This document shows, piece after piece, positions 13,468-14,257 of a stretch of DNA of 14,257 nt. Position 1 is the first letter of the stretch. Each line of letters starts with the position of its first letter. Origin of the DNA: Gammaproteobacteria bacterium (GTDB lineage Bacteria > Pseudomonadota > Gammaproteobacteria > Pseudomonadales > Azotimanducaceae); assembly GCA_009839405.1 (NCBI GenBank), contig VXPR01000134.1:1-14257 (forward strand), given 5' to 3'. The position numbers and the translations under genes were made by a program. The notes beneath the pieces are model-generated. The model did no database searches. It was not told where the DNA came from and worked only from the letters and a program-made list of their open reading frames with translations.

Positions 13468-14257
13468 TCAAACGCCAAAAACCTTCATCACTTCGTCCCC
13501 CAAGTGGTTGATTACCTTCACCGCGATTCTCCCCGAGGTGGGTTTGGGGAAGGGGCGGGACGTTTCGCTGTTAAGGGTGGACCAAGCTTCGGGGTCGATT
13601 TCGGCCTTTAGGGTGGTCTTGAGGGATTTGTAGGGGTCGTTGGCGCCTAGGAAGTAGGCTTGGCGGACGAAGAAGCTCTCGTGGTTGTAGTCGGTGTCGA
13701 TGAACCAGCAGGCGATGCCGTCGGGGTCGTCGCTGCGGATTTCGCCGGTGGAGGGGTCGAAGACGTCTACGCCGTTGATCTTGACTTGCAGCCAATCGGG
13801 TTCGCCGTTGTCGCCCGTGGCTGGTTCGATGTCGATGTCGGGTTCGCCGAAGATCACGAAGAGGTTGGCCGTGTCGGTCTTCTTCAGGTCTTCTGCCATG
13901 TGCAGGTCGGCGTTCATGCGGGCCTTGAGGACGGGGATGCGGCCGAGCTTGTTGAATTCGGTGGCGTGGGCGTCGTAGTTGAAGGCGCAGGCGATCAGGG
14001 TGTCGAAGTTGGCGTCGGCGGCTTCGGTGACGGCGCGTACTAGGTCGGCGCGGGCGACCGTGCCGAATTCTGGGCCGATGAATACGCCCGCTCGTTTCTC
14101 TTTGCCCGTGTCGCCACCTTCGAGATAGCGGCCTTCGGCGCAGATGAGTTCGCCGGGCCAGGCTTCCAAGGAGGAGAAGGCTATGCGGCCTGATTTCCTG
14201 GCCTGTTGCACGCCAGCGGTGCGGAGGTTCTCCAGAATCTTGTGGGCGAAGTCATAG
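13468..14257 (-). CDS. DNA methyltransferase, C-terminal part (type III Mod-like), 5' partial
   Basis: The frame is open to the right window edge and begins mid-protein (YDFAHKILENLRTAGVQQ), so only about 262 C-terminal residues are present. Segments such as DTLIACAFNYDAHATEF, GRIPVLKARMNADLHM, ANLFVIFGEPDIDIE, GIACWFIDTDYNHESFFVRQ and AYFLGANDPYKSLKTTLKAE match, from memory, the C-terminal region of site-specific DNA-methyltransferases of type III-like restriction-modification systems. The catalytic DPPY and SAM-binding motifs would be upstream, outside the window, so activity cannot be judged. GTG 14211 is internal, not the start. No helicase/nuclease (Res) gene follows within the window; three unknown small genes are downstream instead. 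The frame is intact with no sign of decay. Confidence 0.75.
   Translation of the reverse strand, partial: YDFAHKILENLRTAGVQQARKSGRIAFSSLEAWPGELICAEGRYLEGGDTGKEKRAGVFIGPEFGTVARADLVRAVTEAADANFDTLIACAFNYDAHATEFNKLGRIPVLKARMNADLHMAEDLKKTDTANLFVIFGEPDIDIEPATGDNGEPDWLQVKINGVDVFDPSTGEIRSDDPDGIACWFIDTDYNHESFFVRQAYFLGANDPYKSLKTTLKAEIDPEAWSTLNSETSRPFPKPTSGRIAVKVINHLGDEVMKVFGV

Noticed and set aside
13370..13633. Plus-strand 87-codon frame over the methyltransferase end
   Set aside because: It lies antisense to the well-supported methyltransferase C-terminus, and the start is not ATG.

Overview
The window is GC-rich bacterial DNA with tightly packed genes. A high-GC proteobacterium, probably uncultured or environmental, fits best, because the first operon resembles the NADP-linked 2-oxoglutarate oxidoreductase (KorABC type) known from Thauera and Azoarcus. 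The taxonomic assignment is inference. No rRNA, tRNA, CRISPR array, transposase or integrase was seen.

Layout. (1) 1-4216, plus strand: a three-gene operon for a 2-oxoacid oxidoreductase. It holds a flavin/Fe-S NAD(P)H subunit (5' end cut off by the window), a fused gamma-alpha subunit and a TPP/Fe-S beta subunit. (2) 4224-6539, plus: a Fic-domain protein directly behind the beta subunit gene, then a phytanoyl-CoA dioxygenase-like Fe(II)/2-oxoglutarate oxygenase. (3) 6625-7476, minus: an NAD-type short-chain dehydrogenase, divergent from (4) 7591-9063, plus: a thiolase-like (TLP1/SCP2-type) protein that lacks the thiolase nucleophilic cysteine. The 114-bp gap between them carries overlapping inverted repeats. 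(5) 9199-11832, plus: an alpha/beta hydrolase with Cys at the nucleophile position, a REP-like hairpin overlapping its stop codon, a VOC (glyoxalase-fold) protein and an amidase-signature hydrolase. Parts 2-5 read as a general acyl-CoA, ester and amide catabolism neighbourhood. (6) 11833-12165: a 333-bp gene-free, highly structured spacer between convergent gene blocks.

(7) 12166-13342, minus: a visibly lower-GC three-gene cassette of unrecognised proteins. In order of transcription these are 51 aa, 147 aa with one C-terminal membrane segment, and 191 aa. The first is very small and easily missed. Upstream of it lies a cluster of four GGTC/GACC units spaced 8-6-8 bp. (8) 13468-14257, minus: the C-terminal end of a DNA methyltransferase that looks like the Mod subunit of a type III-like restriction-modification system. 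Its catalytic part lies outside the window.

The change in base composition, the unknown small genes and the methyltransferase suggest that the right end from about 12.1 kb is the edge of an accessory or defence island joined to core metabolic DNA. The unknown cassette is the best candidate for something undescribed. No function for it can be read from the sequence alone.
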